Shown: positions 19,105 through 27,072, counted from the stretch's first letter. The stretch: 32,925 bases of DNA from Flavobacteriaceae bacterium TMED48 (GCA_905181995.1 CAJIZO010000125.1:1-32925); one strand, 5' to 3'. Numbers and translations are program-made. The notes: generated by a model from the sequence alone, not told the origin.

Positions 19105-19701
19105 ATGTCAGAAGAAACCCCCAAGAAACCCAATTTCGATCCCATCAAGCTTGAGCAAGTGAATGTCAACAAAGACTATCCGATGGAGCCAGAAGAATTT
19201 GACATCCTCTACAAGCACAATTGTTACTGCCATATGGCCCACGTATCGCAGTATGGTTACCCAATTGTCACGCCGATGTTTTACGTGGTGTTAGAAGATG
19301 GCCACGTCTATATCAGTAGCGTGCAAAAGTACCGAAAGAAAATTGATCACCTGATCGCCAACCCCAAGATCTCAGTCAGCATCAGCAACGACGGATCAAA
19401 CGCCAAGCGCCAGAAGTCGATTCAAATTATTGGTAAGGCTGAAGTATCTTTTGAACAAGAGCTAATGACCAAGGTTCACTGGGCGATTATCGACAAGTAC
19501 TGGTTTGACCTCAAGGGCAACGATGAGTTGCGCGCCGCAGCCTTTAAGGGTGTCCACACACCCAATCGCGCCATCATCAAGGTCCTCCCAAACAAAAACT
19601 CTCCCACGTCTTGGGACTTTGGCAAGATGGTTCAAATGTACGAGAAAGGCGTCTGGTTCAACGAATCTTACGAGATGTCAAAACCATACGACGTTCGATA
19701 G
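19105..19701 (+). CDS. Split-barrel PPOX-family protein, possible F420- or flavin-dependent oxidoreductase
   Basis: The 198-residue product has the pyridoxamine-phosphate-oxidase-like split barrel (about residues 30-150), with GYPIVTPMFYVVLEDGHVYIS, a basic KYRKKIDHLIANPKISVSIS segment and IIGKAEVS. Related proteins bind FMN, heme, biliverdin or F420 (the FDOR-B group). F420 biosynthesis genes lie about 5 kb downstream on the same strand, so F420 is an attractive cofactor, but sequence alone does not decide. The ribosome binding site GGAG is 7 bases from the ATG. It is the first gene behind a strong promoter with operator O2 and is followed by an intrinsic terminator, so it is probably the most highly expressed gene of the rightward set. 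The N-terminal 30 residues are polar and lysine/proline-rich. Confidence 0.8.
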   Translation: MSEETPKKPNFDPIKLEQVNVNKDYPMEPEEFDILYKHNCYCHMAHVSQYGYPIVTPMFYVVLEDGHVYISSVQKYRKKIDHLIANPKISVSISNDGSNAKRQKSIQIIGKAEVSFEQELMTKVHWAIIDKYWFDLKGNDELRAAAFKGVHTPNRAIIKVLPNKNSPTSWDFGKMVQMYEKGVWFNESYEMSKPYDVR

Positions 19702-19723
19702 TAACGTTTAACAAATCAAATCT

Positions 19724-19749
19724 GGCAGGCTTTGGCCTGCCTTTTTTTT
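19724..19749 (+). terminator. Intrinsic terminator between the split-barrel gene and the acyl-CoA synthetase
   Basis: A perfect 7-bp GC-rich stem GGCAGGC / GCCTGCC with loop TTTG is followed by eight T residues. The ribosome binding site of the next gene starts 4 bases after the T-run, leaving no room for a promoter in between. Read-through, or a promoter inside the preceding gene, must feed the acyl-CoA synthetase. Confidence 0.9.
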
Positions 19750-19764
19750 CACGAGGAGGTAATT

Positions 19765-21423
19765 ATGGGACAGTGGGACGACAAATTCATCAAGGCCGAA
19801 AAGAAACTCGAATCTTGGAACATGCAAGAATATGCCAAACAAGACAGAGTTTTATCGAGCATCATCGAAGACAAGGCAAGACAGTATCCCAACCATGTTG
19901 TCTTTCAGTTCAGAGACGTGCCTATTACCTTTGAGCAACTCAACCACAACATCAACAAGGCCGCCAATGGTTTCGCGGCAATGGGTGTCAAGCACGGCGA
20001 CAAGGTCGCGCTCATGCTGCCCAATTGCGAAGAATTTTTATACGCTTGGTTTGGGCTGAATAAAATTGGCGCCGTCGAAGTGCCGATTAATGTGGCCCTA
20101 AAAGGCACCGGTTTGATTCATCAAATTGTGCAATCTGACAGCGTTGTACTGGTTGCAGACACCGTGTTCCTAGATCGACTAGGACCCGTTTCAGATGATC
20201 TGTCGAGCGTTAACCACACAGTTTTTTACAACACCACCGACGAGCAGAGCCTGCCGACGTGGAAAGGCATTGAGTGCAGCTTCTTTGCAGAATTAATGGA
20301 TCACTCGTCAGACTCGCCCAACGTCATCGTAAACTCCAGCGACATGGCATCCATCCTTTTCACCTCAGGAACCACGGGTGTCTCAAAAGGCGTCATGATC
20401 AGCCATTACTACTGGTATGACATCTGGTCTCAGTCGGTCAAGTACTCACAGTACACCGAGGACGATGTCCTCTACACCGGCCTGCCCTTTTTCCACGGCA
20501 ACGCGCAGGGGATTACCATTGGACCGGCGATACTAGCCGACGCTAAAGCGGTCATTGTGGAGCGTTTTTCTGCCAGTAGCCTGTGGGAGGACTGCCGACG
20601 ATGGGAGTGTACCGAGGCCAACTACATCGGCGGCATTATTCCGATTCTGATGAAGGCTGCAGAGCGCGCCGACGACGGCGACAACCCCCTTCGACTAATG
20701 GTCGGTGCGGCTGCACCAGTCAACATTTGGCACGATTTTGAAAAGCGCTTTAACACCAAATTGCTGGAAGTCTACGGCATGACTGAATGTTACTGCTGTC
20801 TGGCCAACCCAATCGACAACGTCCGTCCAGGCTCTTGCGGCAAGGCCATAACTGGCTGGGATGTACAGATTATCGACGAGAACAACAACCAAGCGGCTCC
20901 GATGGAATTGGGTGAATTTGTTGCCCGCCCACAAACTATGGGCGTCGGTACCAATGGCTATTACAAAATGCCCGAAAAGAGTCTCGAGCTGTTCGAAAAT
21001 ATGTGGATCAATACCGGCGACCTAGGGCGCATGGATGAAGACGGTTACTTCTATTTTGTCGACCGCAAAAAGCAGGCCCTGCGCCGCCGCGGAGAGAACA
21101 TATCCTCGTTCGAGGTCGAGGCGGTTATCAGTTCGCACCCATCGGTGCTTGAATCCTGCGTTGTTGGTGTGCCATCGGATGTTGGTGAAGAGGACGTCAA
21201 GGCGGTCGTTATCATGCAAGACGGCCAGCAGGTCAGCGAAGCCGAATTGATCGAGTGGTGTGAGCCGCGCATGGCGTATTTTGCCATTCCGCGTTACATC
21301 GCCTTCCGCGACAGTCTCCCCAAAACGCCGAGTGAGCGGGTTGAAAAATACAAGCTCAAGGTTGAAGGTGTTACCGAAGACTGCTGGGATCGCGAAGATT
21401 CGGGAATCGTACTCAAGCGATAA
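19765..21423 (+). CDS. AMP-forming acyl-CoA synthetase (CaiC-like)
   Basis: This ANL-superfamily ligase activates a carboxylic acid to its CoA thioester via an acyl-AMP. The start is the ATG at 19765 (552 residues), preceded by GAGGAGG 5 bases upstream; an upstream in-frame ATG lies within the terminator region. Visible motifs are the P-loop-like ILFTSGTTGVSKGVMISH, the adenine-binding LEVYGMTE, NTGDLGRMDEDGYFYFVDR and RRRGENISSFEVE. The A10 segment reads PKTPSERVEKYKL, with Arg525 where the catalytic Lys normally sits. The overall pattern resembles crotonobetaine/carnitine-CoA ligases, but the substrate is unknown. A strong 13-bp hairpin follows the stop codon. Confidence 0.92.
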   Translation: MGQWDDKFIKAEKKLESWNMQEYAKQDRVLSSIIEDKARQYPNHVVFQFRDVPITFEQLNHNINKAANGFAAMGVKHGDKVALMLPNCEEFLYAWFGLNKIGAVEVPINVALKGTGLIHQIVQSDSVVLVADTVFLDRLGPVSDDLSSVNHTVFYNTTDEQSLPTWKGIECSFFAELMDHSSDSPNVIVNSSDMASILFTSGTTGVSKGVMISHYYWYDIWSQSVKYSQYTEDDVLYTGLPFFHGNAQGITIGPAILADAKAVIVERFSASSLWEDCRRWECTEANYIGGIIPILMKAAERADDGDNPLRLMVGAAAPVNIWHDFEKRFNTKLLEVYGMTECYCCLANPIDNVRPGSCGKAITGWDVQIIDENNNQAAPMELGEFVARPQTMGVGTNGYYKMPEKSLELFENMWINTGDLGRMDEDGYFYFVDRKKQALRRRGENISSFEVEAVISSHPSVLESCVVGVPSDVGEEDVKAVVIMQDGQQVSEAELIEWCEPRMAYFAIPRYIAFRDSLPKTPSERVEKYKLKVEGVTEDCWDREDSGIVLKR

Positions 21424-21432
21424 CCCGTCGAG

Positions 21433-21461
21433 TCGGGCGCGGTGCTTGGCACCGCGCCCGA
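21433..21461 (+). repeat. Perfect 13-bp hairpin after the acyl-CoA synthetase gene
   Basis: TCGGGCGCGGTGC pairs perfectly with GCACCGCGCCCGA around a TTG loop, starting 10 bases past the stop codon. There is no T-run after it. An alternative small stem (CCCG / CGGG, 21424-21437) overlaps the left arm. It may protect the 3' end or end transcription without a U-tract. Confidence 0.6.
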
Positions 21462-21554
21462 TCGTCTCGGCGAGCAAAAGCCCCGGGGCAGCCATGGATC
21501 GAAGCGTTCTTGGAGCGTTTGAACACAGCCCAGGTTTGCTGACGCCAGCGGCGA

Positions 21555-21579
21555 TTGACATAACACATGACCATATAAT
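21555..21579 (+). promoter_or_regulatory. Possible promoter for the SDR-MaoC-amidohydrolase-F420 genes
   Basis: Perfect hexamers TTGACA (21555-21560) and TATAAT (21574-21579) occur in the 237-base gap, but are only 13 bases apart where 16-18 is usual. The -10 box may work with another -35 or an activator. Its place, about 80 bases before the SDR start, fits a promoter. Confidence 0.4.
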
Positions 21580-21660
21580 GAATAGCGCCCGCTTATCGCT
21601 CAAGACGGGTTGCCGATAACCGGCCTTATATTTAACTATGCAACAGCAAAGGAAATTAGT

Positions 21661-22575
21661 ATGTCTCAGATGCTCGAGGGAAAATCCATTATCGTCACCG
21701 GTGCAGGCCGTGGTATCGGCCGCGCAATAGCGATTATGCTGGCCGATGCTGGAGCCAACGTGGTGGTCAATGATCTCGGCGTCAGTGCGCAGGGAGAAGG
21801 TGCCGACTCGAGTCCAGCGGCACAGGTAGTCGATGAAATCACTGCCGCCGGTGGCAACGCCATCGCCAACTATAGCAGTGTCGCCGAGAGCGAGGCTGCT
21901 GAGGGCATTGTACAATCTTGCATCGATACCTTTGGTAGCGTCGATGGCGTGGTCAACAATGCCGGAATTTTAAGAGACTCCATTTTTCACAAAATGTCCG
22001 AGGATCAATTTGATCTGGTGATCAAAGTACACCTCAAGGGCTCTTTCAACATGAGCCGCGCCTGCGCGCCGCATTTTCGCACACAACAAAGCGGCAACTT
22101 TGTACACATGACTTCGACTTCAGCGTTGATCGGTAATCTTGCTCAGGCAAACTATATGGCCGCTAAATTGGGCGTAGTTGGGCTGTCCAAAAGTATCGCT
22201 CTGGACATGTCGCGCTACAACGTGCGCTCCAATTGCATTTCGCCCTTTGCCTGGAGTCGATTGATAGGCACCCTGCCTTCAGACACTGAAGAGCAGCAAG
22301 CGCGCTTGGAAAAAGTCAAGCAAATGACGCCAGAAAAAATCGCCCCCTTAGCGACCGCCCTGTTTAGCGACGCGGCGGCCGATGTGTCCGGGCAGGTATT
22401 TGCGGTGCGCAATAACGAAATATTTTTGATGAGCCAACCGCGGCCGGTGCGCTCGGTGCACACCGCGGAAGGCTGGACTCCAGAGACCGTCAGCGCGCAA
22501 GTCTTCGACGCCTTTAAAGCGTCGATGTATGACCTCGACGTTACCGCCGATGTATTCACCTGGGACCCGGTGTAA
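21661..22575 (+). CDS. SDR dehydrogenase resembling the (3R)-hydroxyacyl-CoA dehydrogenase domain of MFE-2
   Basis: The start is the ATG at 21661 (304 residues), with an AGGA-type ribosome binding site; an in-frame ATG at 21610 has no support. Motifs are TGAGRGIG (13-20), VNDLGVSAQGEG after the second strand, VVNNAGILRD, and the Ser/YMAAK active site. The NDLG segment and the length above 300 residues match the dehydrogenase domain of peroxisomal multifunctional enzyme type 2 and related bacterial SDRs. The next gene encodes hydratase 2, the partner activity, so together they are a split MFE-2. Likely role: oxidation of a (3R)-hydroxyacyl-CoA with NAD+. Confidence 0.87.
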   Translation: MSQMLEGKSIIVTGAGRGIGRAIAIMLADAGANVVVNDLGVSAQGEGADSSPAAQVVDEITAAGGNAIANYSSVAESEAAEGIVQSCIDTFGSVDGVVNNAGILRDSIFHKMSEDQFDLVIKVHLKGSFNMSRACAPHFRTQQSGNFVHMTSTSALIGNLAQANYMAAKLGVVGLSKSIALDMSRYNVRSNCISPFAWSRLIGTLPSDTEEQQARLEKVKQMTPEKIAPLATALFSDAAADVSGQVFAVRNNEIFLMSQPRPVRSVHTAEGWTPETVSAQVFDAFKASMYDLDVTADVFTWDPV

Positions 22576-22600
22576 GCCGTGCTGAAATGGGGGCTCTGCA

Positions 22601-23464
22601 ATGGGACTTGATTATCAAACGATTCTCAACTGGCGGTTCGACGACGTCGAACAAACCTATACAGAAAAGGACAGCATACTCTACGCCTTGGGGCTCGGGC
22701 TGGGCAACAACCCCACCGATCCAGAGCAGATAAAGTACCTGTACGAAAAGCAATTGCAGAGCTTTCCGACCATGGCTGTGACGCTGGGCTATCCCGGCGC
22801 GTGGCTAGCCAACCCGAAAACCGGCATCGACATAGTCAAAGTACTCCACGGCGAACAGCATCTGGAAATTCACCGTGATCTTCCCCCTCACGGCACCGTG
22901 GTTGGGCAGACCAAAGTACTCGACATCCTCGACAAAGGGGCCGATAAAGGCGCCTTGATCTTCACCCAGCGGCAACTCTTCGACAAGGCCTCCGGAGATT
23001 TGCTAAACACCCAAAAAGCGGTGGTCTTCGCGCGCGGCAACGGCGGCTTTGAACGCCCGCCGCAAACCGCTCCGGCAGCGCCTCCCAGCATTCCTGAACG
23101 CGCCGCCGACAGCCACCAAGATATTCAAATAGCACCCAATGCGGCCTTGCTGTACCGTCTCAGCGGCGACTATAACCCGCTGCATGCAGACCCAAAAATT
23201 GCCGCAAAAGCCGGCTTTCAAAGCCCTATTTTGCATGGCTTAGCAACGTTCGGCATCGCCGCAAGAGCGGTTTTAGACGCCTGTGCCACGCATCCAGGTT
23301 CACGCCTTACGCGCTTCAATGTGCGTTTTTCAGCGCCCGTTTACCCCGGTGAAACGCTGCGCACAGAGATCTGGCGAAGCGGTGAAGACATGATATTTCG
23401 CTGCAAAGTCGTCGAGCGCGACCAGACCGTTCTAAACAATGGCGCAGCGCGAATAGCCCGATGA
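22601..23464 (+). CDS. MaoC-family enoyl-CoA hydratase 2
   Basis: The 287-residue product has a double hot-dog fold. The N-terminal half (about 1-150) is a degenerate hot-dog with a YPGAWLANPKTGID segment. The C-terminal half carries the hydratase 2 signature YRLSGDYNPLHADP, with catalytic Asp190 and His195, followed by FQSPILHGLATFG. Such enzymes hydrate (2E)-enoyl-CoA to (3R)-hydroxyacyl-CoA. It lies 25 bases after the SDR. The start codon ATG at 22601 has only a modest ribosome binding site (GGGG, 22589-22592), consistent with coupling. Its stop codon overlaps a possible micro-ORF start (ATGA). Confidence 0.92.
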   Translation: MGLDYQTILNWRFDDVEQTYTEKDSILYALGLGLGNNPTDPEQIKYLYEKQLQSFPTMAVTLGYPGAWLANPKTGIDIVKVLHGEQHLEIHRDLPPHGTVVGQTKVLDILDKGADKGALIFTQRQLFDKASGDLLNTQKAVVFARGNGGFERPPQTAPAAPPSIPERAADSHQDIQIAPNAALLYRLSGDYNPLHADPKIAAKAGFQSPILHGLATFGIAARAVLDACATHPGSRLTRFNVRFSAPVYPGETLRTEIWRSGEDMIFRCKVVERDQTVLNNGAARIAR

Positions 23465-23556
23465 CCGCGCCCTCGACAGCATTATTTAACGCCCTTTCGA
23501 GCACCGGCCCACAGCCCGGCGCAATCGGCCGATTCGGCGAAGTGGGTCGGCGATGA
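23461..23556 (+). CDS. Possible 31-residue translationally coupled microprotein
   Basis: This small frame opens with an ATG overlapping the MaoC stop (ATGA at 23461) and closes with a TGA overlapping the amidohydrolase ATG (ATGA at 23553). It encodes 31 residues, MTAPSTALFNALSS at the start and GRFGEVGRR at the end, with no recognised domain. Neither it nor the following gene has a clear ribosome binding site, so it could serve to pass ribosomes from one gene to the next. It could equally be chance or a gene remnant. Confidence 0.35.
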   Translation: MTAPSTALFNALSSTGPQPGAIGRFGEVGRR

Positions 23557-24566
23557 ATACTCAGCAACAACGTGAGGCGTGGTTAGCTCAGACCTCCGAG
23601 CCGATCCTCGAGCCGGAGTTGCAGATCTGCGACGCCCACCACCACCTCTGGGAGTACCCGGATAATCGCTACTTGATGGACGAGGCACTGGCTGATTTTA
23701 GCGCCGGGCACCGCGTGGTGAAAACCGTTTATGTCGAGTGTATGCAGCACTATTGGACCGGCGGGGCGGTTGAATTGCGCGCGGTTGGCGAGACCGAACA
23801 CATCGATGCATTGTCCCGCTCGACCCAGCAGGCGGGTGAGCCATGTGGCGTCGCGGCGGGGATTGTCGGCTTTGCCGACCTACGGCTTGGCGAAGATGTC
23901 TTGCCGTCACTAAAAATGCACTGCGAAAGCAGCTCAAGATTTCGCGGTATTCGCTACACTACCGCCTGCCACAGCAGCGACAAAATTCGTAACTCACATA
24001 CCAATCCACCGCCGCAGTTGCTGGCTGATCGAAAATTTCTCGACGGCTTTGCAGCGCTCGAATCACTCAATTTGAGCTTTGATGCGTGGCTTTACCACAC
24101 CCAGCTGGACGAGCTAGTGACGCTGGCAAAGACCTTTCCAAAGATTAAAATCATCCTCAACCATGTCGGTGGTCCACTGGGGCTTGGGCCCTATCGGGGT
24201 TGCAGAACCGAAGTCTTCGAAGCCTGGCGCACCAGCCTTACTGCCATTGCAAACTGCGACAATGTGTTCGTTAAGCTCGGCGGGCTAAATATGTCGATCG
24301 CCGGGTTCGACTGGCAAAAACAACCAGCACCGCCGACGTCGATAGATCTTGCAGAGGCTATAACACCGTATTTTAATACCTGCATCGAATTATTTGGTGC
24401 ACAGCGCTGTATGCTCGAGAGTAACTTTCCAGTAGATCGCGTGGCAGGATCTTACGCCGTACTGTGGAATGCGTACAAACGCGCAACGGCGAAACACACG
24501 GATGCTGAGCGGGCATCTCTTTTTTATCAAACGGCGGTTGATGTTTACCGCTTGGACAACCTTTAA
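23553..24566 (+). CDS. Amidohydrolase family 2 (TIM-barrel metal-dependent hydrolase)
   Basis: The 337-residue product has the N-terminal metal-binding strand LQICDAHHHLWEYPD (His29-31) and later segments IKIILNHVGGPLG and CMLESNFPVDR, where the last Asp/Glu region completes the metal site. The family (PF04909-type) includes lactonases such as 2-pyrone-4,6-dicarboxylate hydrolase and related decarboxylases. In this operon it probably hydrolyses a lactone or ester intermediate, but that is inference. The start ATG overlaps the preceding small frame and lacks a strong ribosome binding site. It ends 10 bases before the NADPH:F420 oxidoreductase gene, linking the catabolic genes to the F420 set. 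Confidence 0.9.
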   Translation: MNTQQQREAWLAQTSEPILEPELQICDAHHHLWEYPDNRYLMDEALADFSAGHRVVKTVYVECMQHYWTGGAVELRAVGETEHIDALSRSTQQAGEPCGVAAGIVGFADLRLGEDVLPSLKMHCESSSRFRGIRYTTACHSSDKIRNSHTNPPPQLLADRKFLDGFAALESLNLSFDAWLYHTQLDELVTLAKTFPKIKIILNHVGGPLGLGPYRGCRTEVFEAWRTSLTAIANCDNVFVKLGGLNMSIAGFDWQKQPAPPTSIDLAEAITPYFNTCIELFGAQRCMLESNFPVDRVAGSYAVLWNAYKRATAKHTDAERASLFYQTAVDVYRLDNL

Positions 24567-24576
24567 GGCGAACACT

Positions 24577-25254
24577 ATGTCTGACAACAAACCTGTAATA
24601 GCAATTTTAGGCGGTACCGGCGATCTGGGTACCGGTTTGGCCCGCTGCTGGGCCGAGGCCGGATACCCGGTAATCATCGGCTCACGGACCGCAGAAAAAG
24701 CCGAGACGGCGGTTGCCGCTATGCAAAGCATGCTGGCGGAGCGCGGTATAGCCGAGATGAATCTGCGCGCGGCTGAAAACCTCGCGGCTGCCGAAAGCGC
24801 CGATATAGTCGCGATCACCGTGCCTTTCAGTCACCACCAAAGCACTTTGGAACAGGTTGCACCTGCCTTGCAAGACAAAATTTTGATCGATGTCACCGTA
24901 CCGTTGGTACCACCCAAAGTAGCCCGTGTGCAACTTCCAGAGGGCGGCTCTGCCGGACAGCGAGCGCAAGAGTTGCTCGGCGACGGCGTCCGAGTGGTCT
25001 CGGCATTTCAAAATGTTGCCGCCCACCACCTGCAAAAAGGCACCAATGCCGGTTGCGACGTGCTGGTTAGCGGCAACAATCGCGACGCGCGTGCGCAGGT
25101 CATCACTTTGGTCGAGGCCTGCGACATGCGCGGCTATCACGCGGGTTCAATCGCCAATGCCGCAGCCGCGGAAGCCTTGACATCGGTGCTGATTTTTATC
25201 AACAAACAGTACAAGTGTCACGCCGGCATAGCGCTTACTGGACTGGGTGAATAG
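24577..25254 (+). CDS. npdG: NADPH:F420 oxidoreductase (Fno/NpdG family)
   Basis: This enzyme passes hydride between NADP(H) and coenzyme F420. The start is the ATG at 24577 (225 residues); an open frame extends 36 codons upstream over the amidohydrolase gene without family resemblance. The N-terminal Rossmann motif is ILGGTGDLGTGLA (10-22), followed by IIGSRTAEKAE, where Ser36, Arg37 and Thr38 are typical of NADP-binding members. The remainder (VTVPFSHHQSTL, DVTVPLVPP, FQNVAAHHL) matches the F420-dependent NADP reductase family. Its placement directly before cofE supports the F420 assignment over other NADP-dependent families. Confidence 0.88.
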   Translation: MSDNKPVIAILGGTGDLGTGLARCWAEAGYPVIIGSRTAEKAETAVAAMQSMLAERGIAEMNLRAAENLAAAESADIVAITVPFSHHQSTLEQVAPALQDKILIDVTVPLVPPKVARVQLPEGGSAGQRAQELLGDGVRVVSAFQNVAAHHLQKGTNAGCDVLVSGNNRDARAQVITLVEACDMRGYHAGSIANAAAAEALTSVLIFINKQYKCHAGIALTGLGE

Positions 25255-25289
25255 TCGCTTGATGTCAGACTTAAAGAGGTAATCGAGCT

Positions 25290-26066
25290 TTGACTCGATC
25301 GACCACAGAAATGCGTTTAATCGCGCTGCCGGAGTTTCCTTTGGTGGAACCCGGCGACGATCTCGCCGCGCTGATTCAGGCGTCACTGGCGCGCGGGTCG
25401 CTGTTCCTCGAGGATGGCGATTTGTTGGTGATTGCGCAAAAAGTGGTGTCGAAAGCCGAAGACCGCTACGTCTACCTCAATCGAGTTGAGGTCGGTGACC
25501 GCGCGGAACAACTCGCGCTTGAGGTCGATAAAGATCCGCGTTTAGTGCAGGTCATACTCGATCAATCGAATGTTGTGGTCGCTCATCGCCAGGGCGTTTT
25601 GATCGTTGAGCATCAGCTCGGGTATGTTCATGCCAACGCCGGAATAGATCAGTCCAACATCACCAGCGACGAGAAAAATCCGCGCGTCTTGCTGCTTCCG
25701 GAAAACCCTGACGCAAGCGCCGACCAACTAGTTCGCAAACTAAAAACTAGCCCAGATCAACAGTTATCTGTCATCATCAACGACAGCGCCGGGCGCGCTT
25801 GGCGAAATGGATCAGCGGGTTTCGCCATAGGCACCAGTGGCTTGGTGGCGTTGGAAGATATGATTGGGGATCGCGACTTATTTGGCCGCGAGATGCAAGT
25901 TACCGAAGTTGCGATTGCCGACGAACTAGCAGCGGCAGCGTCCTTTTTGATGGGTCAGGCAGGGGAGTCGGCACCAGTGGTTCTAGTAAAAGGTGCCAAT
26001 TTAACACCCTCATCCGAGGGCTCCGGTGCGTTAATTCGCGCGCGCGACCGAGATCTATTTCGTTAG
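25290..26066 (+). CDS. cofE: Coenzyme F420-0:L-glutamate ligase
   Basis: CofE adds the gamma-linked glutamates to F420-0 using GTP. The 258-residue product covers only the ligase domain. Conserved features are DGDLLVIAQKVVSKAED, the HANAGIDQSN segment (about residues 115-124), SVIINDSAGRAWRNGSAGFAIG, and a C-terminal DELAAAASFLMGQ. It lacks the nitroreductase-like C-terminal domain of mycobacterial FbiB, which reduces dehydro-F420-0. The TTG start at 25290 is preferred because AAAGAGGT lies 9 bases upstream; an ATG at 25311 has no such site. It follows npdG after 35 bases. Confidence 0.93.
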   Translation: MTRSTTEMRLIALPEFPLVEPGDDLAALIQASLARGSLFLEDGDLLVIAQKVVSKAEDRYVYLNRVEVGDRAEQLALEVDKDPRLVQVILDQSNVVVAHRQGVLIVEHQLGYVHANAGIDQSNITSDEKNPRVLLLPENPDASADQLVRKLKTSPDQQLSVIINDSAGRAWRNGSAGFAIGTSGLVALEDMIGDRDLFGREMQVTEVAIADELAAAASFLMGQAGESAPVVLVKGANLTPSSEGSGALIRARDRDLFR

Positions 26067-26076
26067 GGGGAGTGAA

Positions 26077-27072
26077 GTGGTCGAATTTAACAGTGATCGA
26101 CATATCCTCGCCCTATCGGGAGGGGTCGGAGGCTCTAAGCTGGCGCTTGGGTTAAGCCATTGCTTGACCCCACAACAGCTAACGGTGGTGGTTAACACCG
26201 CCGATGATTTCGAACATCTCGGCCTGCATATCAGTCCCGACCTAGACACCTTGATGTACACGCTAAGCGGTCTAAACGATACCTCCCGCGGCTGGGGCCT
26301 AGCAGATGAATCGTGGGCTGCGCTGGATGCACTGGCGCGACTCGGAGAACCGACGTGGTTTCAACTTGGCGATCGCGACCTAGCGACCCACCTGGCAAGA
26401 AGCCATCAGCTGAAGAGCGGCTCAACGCTCTCGGCAGTGACCGCCAAACTCTGCGCCAGCCTCGGCATCGCGCACCCTATTCTACCGATGACCGACGACA
26501 CCGTCAGAAGCTTTATCGACACCGCCAGTGGCATGCTATCTTTTCAAGAGTATTTCGTCGCCCAGCGGTGCGCGCCGGAAACCCGCGGGATTCAACTGCA
26601 GGGAATTGAATCCGCTCGCCCACAAATAGGTTTTCAACAACTGTTACGCTCGCCCGACTTAGGGGCTATTGTTATAGGCCCATCCAACCCCTTTGTCAGC
26701 ATCGACCCCATTATCAAGCTTGCCGGCATCGCTCAGCAGATGCGCACAAGTGTTGCGCCGGTAGTCGCCGTATCGCCCATTATCGATGGCGATGCGGTCA
26801 AGGGACCCGCCGCAAAGATGATGGCAGAATTGGGCATGCCGGTGACTGCTGCGTCGGTGGCGGCCTATTACGGCGACCTGCTCGACGGCTTTGTTATCGA
26901 CCAAAAAGATGCCGCACATGCACAGCCCCTGCGCGACACTGGGCTGGCGGTGCTGGTGGTGCCGACCATGATGCAGACTCTGGAGGATCGCCGCACACTG
27001 GCACGCCAGGTGGTGGACTTTAGCCTGTCGCTATCGAAGCGCTTCGACGGCGCCAAAGCGGGTGCCATCTGA
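26077..27072 (+). CDS. cofD: 2-phospho-L-lactate transferase family (F420-0 synthesis)
   Basis: CofD (FbiA) moves the phospho-lactyl-type group from its GDP/GMP-activated form onto the deazaflavin Fo. The 331-residue product has the signature ALSGGVGGSKLALGL (12-26), the NTADDFEHLGLHISPDLDT segment and VVAVSPIIDGDAVKGPA. Length is normal. The start is GTG at 26077, with GGGGGAG 5 bases upstream. Its stop overlaps the cofC start (TGATG). The true donor (lactyl, enolpyruvyl or glyceryl form) is set with CofC and cannot be told here. Confidence 0.95.
   Translation: MVEFNSDRHILALSGGVGGSKLALGLSHCLTPQQLTVVVNTADDFEHLGLHISPDLDTLMYTLSGLNDTSRGWGLADESWAALDALARLGEPTWFQLGDRDLATHLARSHQLKSGSTLSAVTAKLCASLGIAHPILPMTDDTVRSFIDTASGMLSFQEYFVAQRCAPETRGIQLQGIESARPQIGFQQLLRSPDLGAIVIGPSNPFVSIDPIIKLAGIAQQMRTSVAPVVAVSPIIDGDAVKGPAAKMMAELGMPVTAASVAAYYGDLLDGFVIDQKDAAHAQPLRDTGLAVLVVPTMMQTLEDRRTLARQVVDFSLSLSKRFDGAKAGAI

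Noticed and set aside
21022-21915. 297-codon open frame on the minus strand
   Set aside because: It lies antisense across the acyl-CoA synthetase end, the hairpin gap and the SDR start, and its translation has no recognisable domain. It is a shadow of well-supported genes.
24469-24576. Longer N-terminus for the NADPH:F420 oxidoreductase
   Set aside because: The added 36 residues overlap the amidohydrolase gene and precede the Rossmann strand by far too much for the family. The ATG at 24577 fits the family start.
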